Of a DNA stretch of 64,000 nucleotides, positions 31,737 to 42,516 are shown in pieces. Numbering within the stretch: the stretch's first letter is position 1; the number at the start of each line of letters is the position of its first letter. The position numbers were made by a program, and so were the translations under genes. The DNA is taken from the NCBI GenBank assembly GCA_013115145.1, contig JAAPAO010000046.1, forward strand, positions 1 through 64,000, read 5' to 3'. The DNA comes from Perkinsus chesapeaki. Taxonomy: Eukaryota > Perkinsozoa > Perkinsida > Perkinsidae. The notes below the pieces were generated by a model. That model had not been told where the DNA came from and did no database searches. It saw only the letters and a list, made by a program, of their open reading frames with translations.

Positions 31737-32636
31737 TTAATCTTTGTCGCCCTCATTGTCACTAGAGCTTTGCTCACCATCACTGCCAGGGCCTTCTCGA
31801 ATGTCGCAGCCCTCGAAAGCGGTAAACACCGCGGCATTATAGCTGTCCGTTCCGGGGTAGAGGGAAACCCTCCTTGCACGCGCTCGCTTGGCGACTGGCG
31901 GCGCTTCGCCTTCATCCTCATCTCGGGTGCGCTTACTTCCTTGCGCGCCTACATCAGGACAGGCTTCAGTTCCCGCTGTATTCCCATCAGCAGCATTCGT
32001 CCCTTTCTCCGAAGAAGCCAACTCCACCACGTACAAGTCCGGGCCGACTGTTGTGACTTGGTGATTATTCTCCTTGAACTTCGTCATCGCCTTGGCGTTC
32101 GCGATCGGGTCCCGAGAAGGCTGCATCCATATAAACTTCTTCGCGTGGTTGTTTTTCACCAAGTTATGAATGGCCGCCAGAAGCAGGTCGACATCTGGCT
32201 CTCGGTAGATGAGGTCGGCACCGAGTATCACGTCGAAGTCACCGAGCTCGGCCGAGTCGTCTCCCGGCCAGGCCAGCGGTTTGGCTTGCAGATCACAGCC
32301 CCATGTAAGGACCGAATTAGCACCGATGTTCCCTCGTGTCACGTCGTCAAGGACATCAGGGAGGTCGGTTAGCGTGACCTTCGTGGCACTCGCTGCGGCA
32401 CAGGCCAGGCCTCCCAGACCACATCCCGAGCCCAGCTCGATCACACGCTTCCCAGCAACATCCAGTGGGCCGCCGGTACCACTGTCATCTATCAGGCGAG
32501 ATGCAAGCTCGGCTGAGGATGGCCATACCGTCACGCCTGTGTTCAGAGGATCTGCCTCCTCCTGGTCCAGCCCCTCACTGGGGTTTGATGCTGCTAGTGA
32601 AGGAGCTCTGAAAACAAACACCGTGGAGTTTGCCAA
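31737..32636 (-). CDS. METTL21-like class I methyltransferase (Methyltransf_16)
   Basis: Family members methylate lysines of chaperones and elongation factors. The frame shows GVTVWPSSAELASRLIDD, motif I VIELGSGCGLGGLACAAA, VTLTDLPDVLDDVTRGN, the motif DVILGADLIYREPDVDLLL (equivalent of the D-x-x-Y motif) and KKFIWMQPSRDP. A Ser/Asp/Glu-rich C-terminal tail (about 80 residues) carries a basic KRARARRVS stretch, possibly nuclear. The first codon at 32636 is not ATG; TTTGTTTTCAG just before APSLAASN is a strong splice acceptor, so the true first exon lies between 32640 and 32840 and is unresolved. Confidence 0.8.
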   Translation of the reverse strand: MANSTVFVFRAPSLAASNPSEGLDQEEADPLNTGVTVWPSSAELASRLIDDSGTGGPLDVAGKRVIELGSGCGLGGLACAAASATKVTLTDLPDVLDDVTRGNIGANSVLTWGCDLQAKPLAWPGDDSAELGDFDVILGADLIYREPDVDLLLAAIHNLVKNNHAKKFIWMQPSRDPIANAKAMTKFKENNHQVTTVGPDLYVVELASSEKGTNAADGNTAGTEACPDVGAQGSKRTRDEDEGEAPPVAKRARARRVSLYPGTDSYNAAVFTAFEGCDIREGPGSDGEQSSSDNEGDKD

Positions 32637-32887
32637 GTACGGTTAGTGCTACTTTTGGTGGAGCAAGATGATGGCATTGCCATGCTGTAACTGATAGGGT
32701 TCGATAAACCTTGCTCGGAAGCCCGAGCTGCTGCTGGTAGAGGAGGAGCCGTCGGGTGGCGATGCAATTGTGAGTTATAGTACTTTTGATAGGGAGGTAG
32801 GATACTTCCAACTCGAGTCGTACCGGGTGTGAGAAACAACGTTGTGTAACACAGTAGATGGTACAGTTGTAGGATACGTCAGAGGCT

Positions 32888-34890
32888 TCACACCTCGGCA
32901 GCGTCTACCATGTCAGTGTCTCCTCCAGCACCTTCATCTGCGGTCGGGCATTTGGCCTCATCCGAGGCTGCTCCGTCAGTTTGAGGTATCACAGCCTCGG
33001 GTTTGGCAGTTTGACGGGCAGGTAGGTCGTGTGTCGCCTCAGGGCCCTGGTCGGATCCAGGAGGGGCGGGCACACCGGGTGGTAGCGGTAGACCCTTGCA
33101 AGCCTCAGGTATCGCTGCTGGCTCTGATTCCGGCTGAGCCACCGGTGGAACCGCTTCTCCCTCCGGCGATGCTTCTTTCTGAGCTGGCTCCTCGCCCCCG
33201 TCTGTCGTCTCGGCCACGGGATGCTCGTCAGTAGTGACCGGTAGGGTGGTGGCAGTGGCAAGCAGGTCTTCGGGTACGTCCATCTTGATGACGGCAATTC
33301 GGTTATCAGTCTTGGGCTGGACCAGCTCCGTGTTGTCATCATCTCCCATAGACACGTACCTGACCAAATCCGCCATACGACCGATGAAGTCTACGGTAAC
33401 TAACACTCACGTTGGCCAGACACGCTGGCCAGTGGCAACAGCGATCCTGTCCATAGCAACTGGCTCTATCTGAGCAGCCACGCAGGAGGTACCACTCGCT
33501 GCCACATTACAGGTCCCCAGGAGCTCACCGGTGAGGATGTCATACCTGGCAGGCAACTGCATGCGAGAATGGTAAAAGTATTCTCCCACCAGAGGACATT
33601 CCCGCTGTCGTCGCCAGTAGCTAGGATGCGACTGTTACCGAGGAAAGAGAAGTCGAAGCGCTGGTTGGTCTTGGTAGAGCGGGGCAGCACGGTGACCGGC
33701 TCCTCAGCTGAAGACCTCATGTCCCACACCCGCATAGAGGAGTCGGCCCTATGGCCGCTGACCAGCAGCCCTTGGGCGGACAGCCTGATGGATTAAATTC
33801 TAACTCGGTGCTTGTAGCACAACTCACTTGAGAGAAGTGATGCCACCACCGTTCGGTGCCGACAGCATCTTCACGCATTTAGCGCCTTTCTTGTTACCTA
33901 AGCGCTCATCGTAGATGCCTACCGTGCTGGAAGGAAACACTGTGACCGACCGGAGCGAAACAGAGCTTACCGGCTATAAGTGCCCAAAGCGTAGCACTTG
34001 TCGTCGATCCACGCAGCTGCCGAGACGATGCCGCGCTGGCCAGTTTTGCCCTTCCGGGTCGATAGTATCTCGCCAAGACATTGCCAGTGGAGCAGGAAGG
34101 TAGACTCACTCTGTGGTAGGTGCTTTTGCCGGGGCGAGTGAGGTCCCAGAGCCAGACCTGAGGCTGTCCGGCAACACCGCCGAGGAGACGTCGGCCATCT
34201 TGGGAGAATGCCAGGCAAGATGCTGCTGTCACTTCGTCGGTTAGAGAATAGCCTTGGTAGCTGAGCGGGACACACGGGTGTTGGTGGTAAGGGTGGGAGG
34301 AGGGCTACCTGGCAGCTACCTCACCGCTGAGAAGGTTAACAAGATGAACTGGTCGATCTCGAACTGAGACAGCGTAGTGAAAATCGGTAGGCCTAAACAG
34401 ACCATAGCAAGACTCATCGACGATAGAAATATCATGGTCATTGCAGAGAAAGTGTCGCTAATCCGGCCGACTGCAGCACTCAGAATGCACAGCGGGATTT
34501 CACCGTGAACAAGAAAGGGCCACGGCATGGACCACACAAGAGTATAGATGCCTGGTTTTGCAGATAGGCTTATTCACGCTTTCAAGGGCTCAGCTCAGGA
34601 GCAGCGGAACTCCATGAACACAGTGCTGACACCTACTCAGTTCCCAGTGGGCACATTTCCACAGCCGTTATAGTGCCAGGTGCTCGGTCAACTCGCAGAG
34701 GTCGGGCCAAAGTATCATCAGCATCAAAGACTCTACAGGTGTTATCGGCGAAGTAAGATAGAAGGTGCTTGCCTCTGGGGGACCAGTAGACGCCTCTGGG
34801 GTAGTTATTAAAGGCACCGTTATAGTCCTCGAAGGCAGTCGACGTAGCATCGGCAGGACCACAAGAGATCCTAGGTCGAGGCTCGGCCAT
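32888..34890 (-). CDS. WD40 protein related to WRAP53/TCAB1
   Basis: WRAP53/TCAB1 is the Cajal-body WD40 protein that binds telomerase RNA and scaRNAs. Start at 34890 (MAEPRPRISCGPADATSTAF), then YPRGVYWSPRGKHLLSYFAD, VRDRPVHLVNLLSGE, SCLAFSQDGRRLLGGVAG, GQRGIVSAAAWIDDKCYALG, MRVWDMRSS, TNQRFDFSFLGNSRILATGD, GNVLWWE and VAVATGQRVWPT. The combination TNQR-F-D-F, SG-x-V-x-x-W and ATGQRVxP in this order is characteristic of WRAP53. The final exon (32888-33406) adds a Pro/Glu-rich acidic tail of about 150 residues ending GGDTDMVDAAEV. Intron positions are approximate. Confidence 0.7.
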
Positions 34891-34986
34891 GGCAAAACTG
34901 CGGACTTGGGAGTAGTAAGGGGTTCTAGGGTCGCGATGGCGGCAGTACGGCCCATATAAGAGTAAACAACGCCCAAGTCGCCAACT

Positions 34987-36895
34987 TCACGGAAGAAACG
35001 TTTCATTAAGAGGTGGACTCTCATCTGGTGCAAAATCGTTAAGCTGCACTCGGTGGACTCGAATCCATTTATCAAATCGACCTGAAGAGGAAGAGATAAC
35101 CCGAAATGATATTGGGACGACGGTACCTGGCCGCACCACTGCCGGATCTAGCTTTTCGGGAGGAAGGGTCGATGTCGCCACGATCGCCAAGGATTCGTCA
35201 ACATCAGCATCTATGCCGTCCAGACATGTCAGTAGGGTTGTAAGGGTACGACGGTAGGTGCCGGAGGTCCCTGAGACGGTAGCCATGAAGCTTACATGGG
35301 CATGCGAGAGGGCAGAAATAAGATGAGGAACGCGAAGAGTAGAAGCAAGAAATTTTATACACGATTATGGAGAACGAAGGTTTTCAGGGGGAGCCTTTCT
35401 CTTCATTTTCGAGAGTAAGATAAGGAATGAGTTCCAATGATATTTTCTCGGAAACACGAGCACTTGTAGGGCGCAGTGTGCAGCAGTTCAATATGCCCCG
35501 GCATACTCACCATCGTCATCGGCAGCATCTCCTCGCGATGTAGCAATAGCTTCGAGGCCATCCAGTATCAAAACCGCTGGTAGCTTGAGCCGTGCAATAT
35601 CAAATTGACGTTGAAGGTTGCGCTCGGTAGATCCAAGATACTTACCAAAGATACCAGAGACATCAACCTGACGAGCAGCCTCTACACCAGGTCAGCAAGA
35701 GGTCATTATCTTACCCGAATAACCGCTACTCTGGTGGGCATGAACTCGGCCAGGACCGAGTCAATGAGCGTCGTCTTACCGCTGCCACTGTCACCGTAAA
35801 CTAGCACTCTTGCGCTCGGCCGCAGTCCCATGGTCCTGTACAGCTGCGGGTGGACAAACGGGAACACCACAGCTTCTTTGAGAAGCCTGCGCTCATCGTC
35901 CAAACCGTAACAGGGCGGCGCGGCATCGGGCGTGCTGCTGCTGCCGGACACAGTCGATTCCTCGACCGCAGGGGACCAGTCTACTATCTCCGACTTATCG
36001 AATTTACTAAGCCAGGCGGCCGGTGCGGACGCTAGGGTCTCCCGGGCCACGATGACCAGGGGCACCCCAAGTCGCTGGCATGCCTCCCACAGGGCATCGC
36101 AGACCTCGCCGTTGGCAGGCGAGAAAGATACGCTGACGAGACTGACAGCTGCTGGGTGAAGGTTGGTGAGGAGATTCATGAGACTCCGTTTATCGGGGCG
36201 GAAGGTGAAGAGCTCGAACGCCTGTAGTGGGAGGCAACCGGCGAAACGGAGGTCTTCCGGAGAGTTATAGTAGAGACAGCTCCTGCTGGGCGGGGGAGGG
36301 GTAGCGCGATGGGACGGAGGCAAGGTGAAGCCGGCAAAGATGCTGCCCGAGGGTTTGGCAATCTCCAAGGTGAATTTGACAGGCGTCCCGAGGAGGTTGA
36401 GGACAAACATGTGGCCCTGTACGAGACAGGGCCAAAAGTGCAGCTGCCGCTCGGCTGCTGCCTGGACGACTTCAGTGCTGAGGCACAAACCAGACATGGC
36501 ATCTGTCCATGAGGGCTGATCGGCAACTACTAGCCGCCAGGATCCTCCGCCGCTTGCCTCGGTATCTAAAGCAGGAGTACAGGTAGACCGCAGGGTAATA
36601 TTCATTCTACCTGCAGGGCGTGCTTCGACCTTGGATCCCATCTCGGTATATGCCCAGAAGGGCAGCTCTACTTGACCAGACTCCAACTTCCGAGACCGTA
36701 GGGCCCAAAGGCATACCTACAAGAGAGAATCTATGCTGAGCAGAGCGATTAAAAGCTTACCTTGCGACCAGTTTGAATGCTTTCCAGGACTACAGCTGTG
36801 GCATCGGGCATGTCCAATGGAGATATGATGCAGGAATGGCCAGGCCACGCGCTACGGGTAGTCGCTGTAGCTGTGAAAGGCATGAGAGAGGCCAT
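34987..36895 (-). CDS. AAA ATPase, single recognisable AAA module (PEX1/PEX6/CDC48-like)
   Basis: AAA ATPases of this branch unfold or extract proteins. ATG at 36895 (MASLMPFTATATTRSAWPGH) in the context CGGCCATGG. The N-terminal half (about 300 residues) looks like an N-domain plus a decayed first module. The AAA module has FVHPQLYRTMGLRPSARVLV, Walker A GDSGSGKTT, IFGKYLGSTERNLQRQ (pore-loop region), Walker B AVLILDGLEAI, LLTCLDGIDAD with LAIVATSTLPPEKLDPAVV, and RPGRFDKWIRV bearing the arginine-finger context after removal of a 45-nt intron. It stops at 34987-34989 soon after the RPGRFD motif, so the C-terminal lid seems missing or lies in unresolved exons. Walker A has Ser where PEX/CDC48 have Pro. 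Confidence 0.7.
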
Positions 36896-36986
36896 GGCCG
36901 CTGGCGGCAAGGACGCTGTGAGGGGATACGGTGGACTCTGAACGCAAGACCAACTCCGAGGAACTTTTAACAGAAACTTGCACCAA

Positions 36987-38885
36987 CTACAGCCTGCGGT
37001 GCGGACCATGAAACCACACTTGTAAATGGACATCCGGATACCGCTGGATGAACTGGGCCATGGCCCCCAAGCTGGACACACAGGGTGGTCGAGAGATCAC
37101 TAGCCTCACCCACCCGCAATCATGAGTCGCCCGATGAGCATCTATGAGACGTGCCACTTCCTCTAGGGCCTGGAAGTCCGGCTCGGTGCTGCGAAGCCAG
37201 CCATGGTGCGCTGGGGTCAGCACAGTCGCGGTGGAGGTCCCTTTAGGGATGGGTAGACTGACTGTTGGCGGTTTAGAGATGGATTCGCCGTCGCCGTCTT
37301 CTGGTACCAGAGAGAACTCCATTGCAGCGGCAAAACGGTGGCCTATAAGCTTCGACTCTAGTGGCTTGGGCAGCTCGCTAGGGTTGCCGAGGATTCCCAG
37401 TTTCCCGCATATGTCACGCGCCCCGAAATTCCCTACTGATCGAATATCCACAGGCTCGCCGTGTTGCAAGGAATGCAGCAGGCCAGCTGAGGCAATGTGC
37501 CAGGCGTCCGCTAGAGGACCAGAAGGACATGCGCCGCCGTAGAGGTCAATTACCGACACCAGGGAAGCGGTGGTCAACCTGGCCTCTGCCAGAGCTCTCT
37601 CAGCTGCCACCAGGAGGCTATTCTTGGAGGCATCGTCAACCCGCCCGGCCACCGGCAGCATGGCTTGGGCGAAGGACGCTATATTGTCATCTAGGATGTC
37701 GAGGGATGTTATCGAATTCAGCACCACGGTCAAGGCCTCGGCTGCCAAGGGCCCCTCGGACTCCGCCTTCTGCAAGTACGCTGACAAAGCTGCCGATATC
37801 ATGGCAAGGTCCTGGGTGCTGAAATATGCGTCTGGGTCAGCGCTGGTCTCGACTAGATAGGTGCAGGCAGATGACACTAGACTGTGGACAACGTCAGAGT
37901 TGAGAAGGCCATCATCTCTGGTAGCTGCCCAGAGCACATTGCCAAATTCCTGCTTGGAGAACTTCTCGGGCCACATCGGCAAGGCAAGCTCAACCGCCCG
38001 CCGGGCCATTCTCAGTACAGCACGGCTCGAGTCTGCCCTCCAAAGCTCGACCGTGGCCATGGACCACAGCGCCATCGATAGCTCCCTCGGCTGGATGGGT
38101 TCGCCGGCCAGAGCTCTTTCAATGAGAACCGACATCAACTCAATAGGCAGGACCTCACCGTCCACGGCGCTCTGGTGCTTCCAATAGGTCGCCAGAGACC
38201 AGAGTGCGATGCACGCATCTCGAGTAGGGTATCTCTGCAAGGAAGCCAAGTCGGAGGAAAGATGCTCCACAGCAACTGTGAACACCTTCTGGCAGCCCGG
38301 AGATGAGGGGGACCTCGCGTAGGCCCAGAGCAGGCCAGCTAGTGGCCCCGTGTTCAACCGACCCACTCGCCGACACCGATCACCGTTGGATTCATCACAC
38401 AAGGCATCGGAGAGGCACTCGGGCAGCGGCACGGACGGCCGGAGCTTGGCCCAGCAATAGCACAGTCGAGCCAGCGACTGGGAGTGGCAGAGGCTGCCCG
38501 AAGCCACCAGCTCGATGGCTTCGTCTAGGATACCTTCAGCGAGTGGGATGGCGTCCTTGCTGGAAGTAAGCAACCTGTAGGCCGCGTGAACCATATTTCG
38601 ATCGTTCAAAGCACGGCTGCTCCACAAGACCTCCACATTCGCCGGCAGCTCCTCGCGCCCCCATCCGTTTAAAAGGCGACGGACCTCCAGCTGGTCGGTG
38701 GTATTGGCTCGGAGAGCGGAGCACACACGGCACACTGACCGATGCATCCTGGTAGACGGAACTGAGGATGGTCCAGACAGGACGGACCACACACTGGGGA
38801 ACGCAACGCGGAGGCCATGCGGCTTTAGAAACGCACACAGTGTAATGGTACAGGTGATGATACTCACTAATAATGATACGGACAT
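36987..38885 (-). CDS. Octotricopeptide/FAST-like helical-repeat protein, probably organellar
   Basis: A single-exon frame of about 632 residues starting MSVSLLVSIITCTITLCAFL, a hydrophobic N-terminus that could be a signal or bipartite targeting sequence. Helical repeats carry the recurring LLWAYAR, ACIALWSLATY, LSMALWSMATVE and FGNVLWAATRDD pattern, as in OPR and related RNA-binding repeat proteins of chloroplasts and mitochondria in algae and alveolates. The C-terminus (WVRLVISRPPCVSSLGAMAQ to HLQVWFHGPHRRL) may be a small separate domain. A role in organelle RNA metabolism is inferred from the repeat type only. Start is 31 bp from the VPS8 stop. Confidence 0.55.
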   Translation of the reverse strand: MSVSLLVSIITCTITLCAFLKPHGLRVAFPSVWSVLSGPSSVPSTRMHRSVCRVCSALRANTTDQLEVRRLLNGWGREELPANVEVLWSSRALNDRNMVHAAYRLLTSSKDAIPLAEGILDEAIELVASGSLCHSQSLARLCYCWAKLRPSVPLPECLSDALCDESNGDRCRRVGRLNTGPLAGLLWAYARSPSSPGCQKVFTVAVEHLSSDLASLQRYPTRDACIALWSLATYWKHQSAVDGEVLPIELMSVLIERALAGEPIQPRELSMALWSMATVELWRADSSRAVLRMARRAVELALPMWPEKFSKQEFGNVLWAATRDDGLLNSDVVHSLVSSACTYLVETSADPDAYFSTQDLAMISAALSAYLQKAESEGPLAAEALTVVLNSITSLDILDDNIASFAQAMLPVAGRVDDASKNSLLVAAERALAEARLTTASLVSVIDLYGGACPSGPLADAWHIASAGLLHSLQHGEPVDIRSVGNFGARDICGKLGILGNPSELPKPLESKLIGHRFAAAMEFSLVPEDGDGESISKPPTVSLPIPKGTSTATVLTPAHHGWLRSTEPDFQALEEVARLIDAHRATHDCGWVRLVISRPPCVSSLGAMAQFIQRYPDVHLQVWFHGPHRRL

Positions 38886-38915
38886 CACATCTGTGATGGG
38901 GGGCGGCGGCAGGCA

Positions 38916-41900
38916 TCAGCCCCACCGGCACAGCTTGCATTCTCGGAGGGTTGGCCTTGGATTGGCCTCGTCGGGCTCGGGCTGGCAGCATCGATCATGG
39001 TAGGTGTGGCCACAGTCAAAGACAGTGACCTTGCCGGACGGATTGTCCTCACCAACTAAGGCCTTCTGGCAGGTTTGGCAGACCACAGAGTTGACGCTCA
39101 GTGCTCGGCTCTGGCGGGCCACCAGACCAGAGAATCTCCGACTGGCATCGAGCCGTGCGATGTCTTCTGTAGATTCCGCCAATGCATGGGAGAAGCCGAT
39201 GCCGCTGAGCAAGCTCACGAGGGGTTTCCGCAAGGCGTCGTCGTCCACTCGCCGACCAGGCCTCTTCCGAAGGAGCGTCTCGATGGATTGGCTCACCGGG
39301 ACCAAGTCCAGAATGCCTCCCTTGTGGATAAGCATCTCGGAGATCTGCTGGTCATCGCAGGCCAGTGCCAAGCATGGCATCCACAGCTTCGATATTTGCT
39401 CCGGTTGTAGCTTGTCCGCCCGCCTCAATGTGAAGTCAGCCGCCAGCGATATGAGCTCAAGCTTCCGTGGTTCCTCGTCGGTTTTGGCCAAAGCGTCCAG
39501 GATGGTATCTATCACACCGTCGTCATTGTTAGCCTTCTCGAATAGGCATAGGAGGCCCTGCGTGCTTGAGTACTTCTGGCAGAGGTCTCGTGCCTGGTCG
39601 AGGGGGATGGCTTCCTGATCGGTTCTTAGAAGGAACTTGGCCACACCAGACTGACGATCGGTGCGCAGCAGGAGCTCCAGTCCCGTAAGGGCGTGGGCTC
39701 GATAGAACTTCTTTCTCCCCTCCGAGCTTTGCCATGTTGAGTCTGGATTGAGAAGAGGCAGCAGGAAGGCACAGTAGAGGTCGTCCGGGATGTCCCCCAA
39801 GGCCACCACAGGCCCACTGCCGTCCTCCACCTCCAGTACACCATCTAAAAACAGGCGGCCAGTCTCCGCTGGATTAAGCTCGATCAACTTGGATACCAAC
39901 TTAAGCGCCGCCGCCCGGATGCCTTGCTGCATACTGGGATCGTCGGTCCGTAGGATGTCATCGAATACATCATCACGAAGCTGTGGTGTATCGAGGTAGC
40001 ACTGCAGCATATCCTCGTACTTGCCCAGACAGTGGCCCAATGCCCAAGCCTGGACCGTAGGCATGCCCCGCGCCGCAGCCTCATTGACGAGCTCCTCAAC
40101 ATTCACTGTGGCACACCTGTCATCCTCGAATACCCTCTCCAGGGCCACCAGCACCCGCTTCTCTGGGAAGCTGTCCAGCATAACGCTCAACACCTGCTGC
40201 CGTACCCCCCTGGGGACTATAGGGATCCCCTCAGCCTGGCACGCCCTCGCGATGAACAGGTAGTAGGACCTCATCACGGCAGCTTGCTCTTCTCTACCTT
40301 CCACCCTTGCACCACACTTCCGTATGCACTCCTCAGTTGCCGGTAGCGACTTGAAAAATTCTTCCGGTGAGATATCGACGAGTTTGTCAAAGTACCCCGG
40401 CTGGTCGTCAAATATAACCTTCACAAGCTCCCGGACGGCCGCAGCTGGAGGGCTGGGCATGGCCGTTGGAGTGTCCAGAGGATAGGGCTTCCCAGCCAAC
40501 GTGCAGGTGAGGTAGGAGTAAAGATCCTTCACCAGGGGCATGCTCTTCAAAGCCTTCAGCGCCGCTGGTCCTCTAGTCTCCAGCTTCTTCTTAGTGCGCA
40601 TGGCTGCCCCCGTGAATACTTCCATTGGGGTCACGTAGTCACCAAATGCCACGTTATAGATGTAGACCACCACAGACCAGAGGCCGAACTCGGTGGCCAT
40701 ACGGGTGGTGAAGTTGAGGTCAAGACTGTCAGGCTTAACACTGAGGCAGAAGTCCACGGCGGCCCGGCGAAGGTCAGCGGTGGGGTGCTTAGTGAGCTCA
40801 TCTCGGAACCTCGACAGGACTATGGCCACCACCTCTGAATCGACCGTCCCAGCGGGCAGCACTCCAGACCGGAGCCGTTTTTCGACGACTTTAAGATATA
40901 CATCCCTAACGGCTTCACCGCAGGCCTCACATCTGACATAGACGCCTCGGTAGAGAAAGTCCCACATGCCCATACTGGCACAGGCGTCCACGGCCACAGT
41001 CACTTGCGCTTCAGCAGCCTTCGGGTCGTCCTTGGGCATGTCAGATAGATACACTCTCAAGAGGGCCTCCAACTCCATAGGGGTTGGTGGATCGACATCA
41101 GCCAGCTGCGGCAAGGCACCACTACCCACCCCAGACTCCACTGTGATGGCATTCCTCAGTCGGTGTTGTTTTACCAACTTCTCAATCTCATCCTGCCAGC
41201 ATCCTACCGTGACCTCAGTGAAATGATGAGTGTCCGCCCCGGCCTGGTAGCCCGGCAGGACCGCAGTGCGCCCAGTGACGGCTAGGAGGTCCGAGCAGTA
41301 GGTGCCCAGAAGCCGGTGCCGATACACCACATTGCCCAGGCCTCGTAGAAGGCTACCCCGGGCCCTGTTGGTCTGGACTAGGACTACCTCACGAGAGCTG
41401 GGCTCTTGTGCAGGGGCCACAACACCGACCAAGAGGCCACCGCCAATGCAACGAAGAGCTCTAAAGCCGCTGGCAAAATCCTTTGATGGCAGCATGACCT
41501 GAGCCATCACGTCGAAGGTGGCCAAGTCTGACCGAGGCCGGAGGAGATGGACCGTCCTGCCCACCCCTACACAGAGGATGGGCATCGGTTCGGTACACCA
41601 GCAAACGGTCAGGGCATCTGATGTCGACAAAGGCATTTTAAAAACGAGCCTAGGAGTCGGTGCCATTCCCACAACAGTGAGAGCTTGCGAGGAGACCATG
41701 GCCACCAAGCCGGCCTCTGCCAGCTTCGATGCCCTCAGAGGAGCCATCGCTCGAAATGGCTTGTCCTCCTTCAATAGAAGTTTCTTCTCACACGTCATAG
41801 TGACCAGGAAGGTGTTATAAGTGAGCATGTGGCATCGGCCAAGCTCGTCAGCTGTAAGGACATGTTGCCTCCCAACAGTGCCCCAAAACACACCAGCCGT

Positions 41901-42299
41901 TATAGCGCTGCACTGCTGGTCTCGAACTAGCTTTTGGAGCAAGTATGTGGTGCCGTCGAAAAGTGCCACGGAGCCCGACGCGTACCCTACTACCAGTCCT
42001 GAACCATCAGCTGACCAATCCACGCTCCTGGCCGGCCCTGCATCCTCCGCAGGCGGCCGTATGGTCCGTACCCTCTGGGCTTCCATCTCATGGGTCACCA
42101 CGATAGTGTGGCCGTGTTGGGTACCAAGGGCTACCTTGGGCCCATAACATGCCGCAATGCAGGTAAAACGAAAGGTCGATACTCCGGTACGGATACCATT
42201 TACGGTAGCTTCTATAGGGAGATCAACGGAGGAATAGTCCAGTGAAGTCAACTGCTTGGCTGTTGGTGTAGATGGTGAAGAAGCAGGCGAGGCCGGCAT
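38916..42299 (-). CDS. VPS8: VPS8-like CORVET tethering subunit
   Basis: VPS8 is a CORVET subunit that binds Rab5 on early endosomes. One uninterrupted frame of 1127 residues. The N-terminal propeller holds RSVDWSADGSGLVVGYASGS followed by VALFDGTTYLL. The central solenoid includes CRYTGVY-like cysteine pair VRCEACGEAVRD, LDLNFTTRMATEFGLWSVVV, YIYNVAFGDYVTPMEVF, the VPS8 signature of a vertex with D-Y-x-x-P, and PGYFDKLVDISPEEFF. The C-terminus is a RING-like finger CQTCQ...FDCGHTYHDRCC...CKLCRWG. Length is somewhat below human (about 1430) and yeast (about 1270). VPS11, VPS18 and VPS41 are alternatives, but the D-Y-V-T-P segment favours VPS8. Intronless, unlike most neighbours. Confidence 0.75.
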   Translation of the reverse strand: MPASPASSPSTPTAKQLTSLDYSSVDLPIEATVNGIRTGVSTFRFTCIAACYGPKVALGTQHGHTIVVTHEMEAQRVRTIRPPAEDAGPARSVDWSADGSGLVVGYASGSVALFDGTTYLLQKLVRDQQCSAITAGVFWGTVGRQHVLTADELGRCHMLTYNTFLVTMTCEKKLLLKEDKPFRAMAPLRASKLAEAGLVAMVSSQALTVVGMAPTPRLVFKMPLSTSDALTVCWCTEPMPILCVGVGRTVHLLRPRSDLATFDVMAQVMLPSKDFASGFRALRCIGGGLLVGVVAPAQEPSSREVVLVQTNRARGSLLRGLGNVVYRHRLLGTYCSDLLAVTGRTAVLPGYQAGADTHHFTEVTVGCWQDEIEKLVKQHRLRNAITVESGVGSGALPQLADVDPPTPMELEALLRVYLSDMPKDDPKAAEAQVTVAVDACASMGMWDFLYRGVYVRCEACGEAVRDVYLKVVEKRLRSGVLPAGTVDSEVVAIVLSRFRDELTKHPTADLRRAAVDFCLSVKPDSLDLNFTTRMATEFGLWSVVVYIYNVAFGDYVTPMEVFTGAAMRTKKKLETRGPAALKALKSMPLVKDLYSYLTCTLAGKPYPLDTPTAMPSPPAAAVRELVKVIFDDQPGYFDKLVDISPEEFFKSLPATEECIRKCGARVEGREEQAAVMRSYYLFIARACQAEGIPIVPRGVRQQVLSVMLDSFPEKRVLVALERVFEDDRCATVNVEELVNEAAARGMPTVQAWALGHCLGKYEDMLQCYLDTPQLRDDVFDDILRTDDPSMQQGIRAAALKLVSKLIELNPAETGRLFLDGVLEVEDGSGPVVALGDIPDDLYCAFLLPLLNPDSTWQSSEGRKKFYRAHALTGLELLLRTDRQSGVAKFLLRTDQEAIPLDQARDLCQKYSSTQGLLCLFEKANNDDGVIDTILDALAKTDEEPRKLELISLAADFTLRRADKLQPEQISKLWMPCLALACDDQQISEMLIHKGGILDLVPVSQSIETLLRKRPGRRVDDDALRKPLVSLLSGIGFSHALAESTEDIARLDASRRFSGLVARQSRALSVNSVVCQTCQKALVGEDNPSGKVTVFDCGHTYHDRCCQPEPDEANPRPTLRECKLCRWG

Positions 42300-42516
42300 T
42301 TTCAGAATAGCGGCCCAAATATACGCCTGCTAGGCTTGCAACCTGATACGTATCTTACCCCCTTCAACCTAGGATACTCTTTGAACTGTACTCAACACTG
42401 TCAATATTAGACATTATCATTAAAGCATGTTAATGTATCCTGCCATTGGCAGGACATGTGAAGCCTTCAAGGCTGCTGCTGCTAACAACAAATAGTCTAA
42501 TAACGTCTATCAGACG
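42300..42516. other. Spacer between VPS8 and glycosyltransferase-like gene
   Basis: About 217 bp with no frame of interest. Confidence 0.5.

Noticed and set aside
31711-31740. Possible overlap of the SET and METTL21 genes
   Set aside because: The SET first exon ends at 31651 and the METTL21 frame stops at 31737, so they are separate neighbours.
31551-32372. 273-residue plus-strand frame
   Set aside because: Antisense to the METTL21-like methyltransferase, whose frame carries conserved motifs.
39004-42147. Several 100-200-residue plus-strand frames
   Set aside because: All are shadows of the intronless VPS8-like frame.
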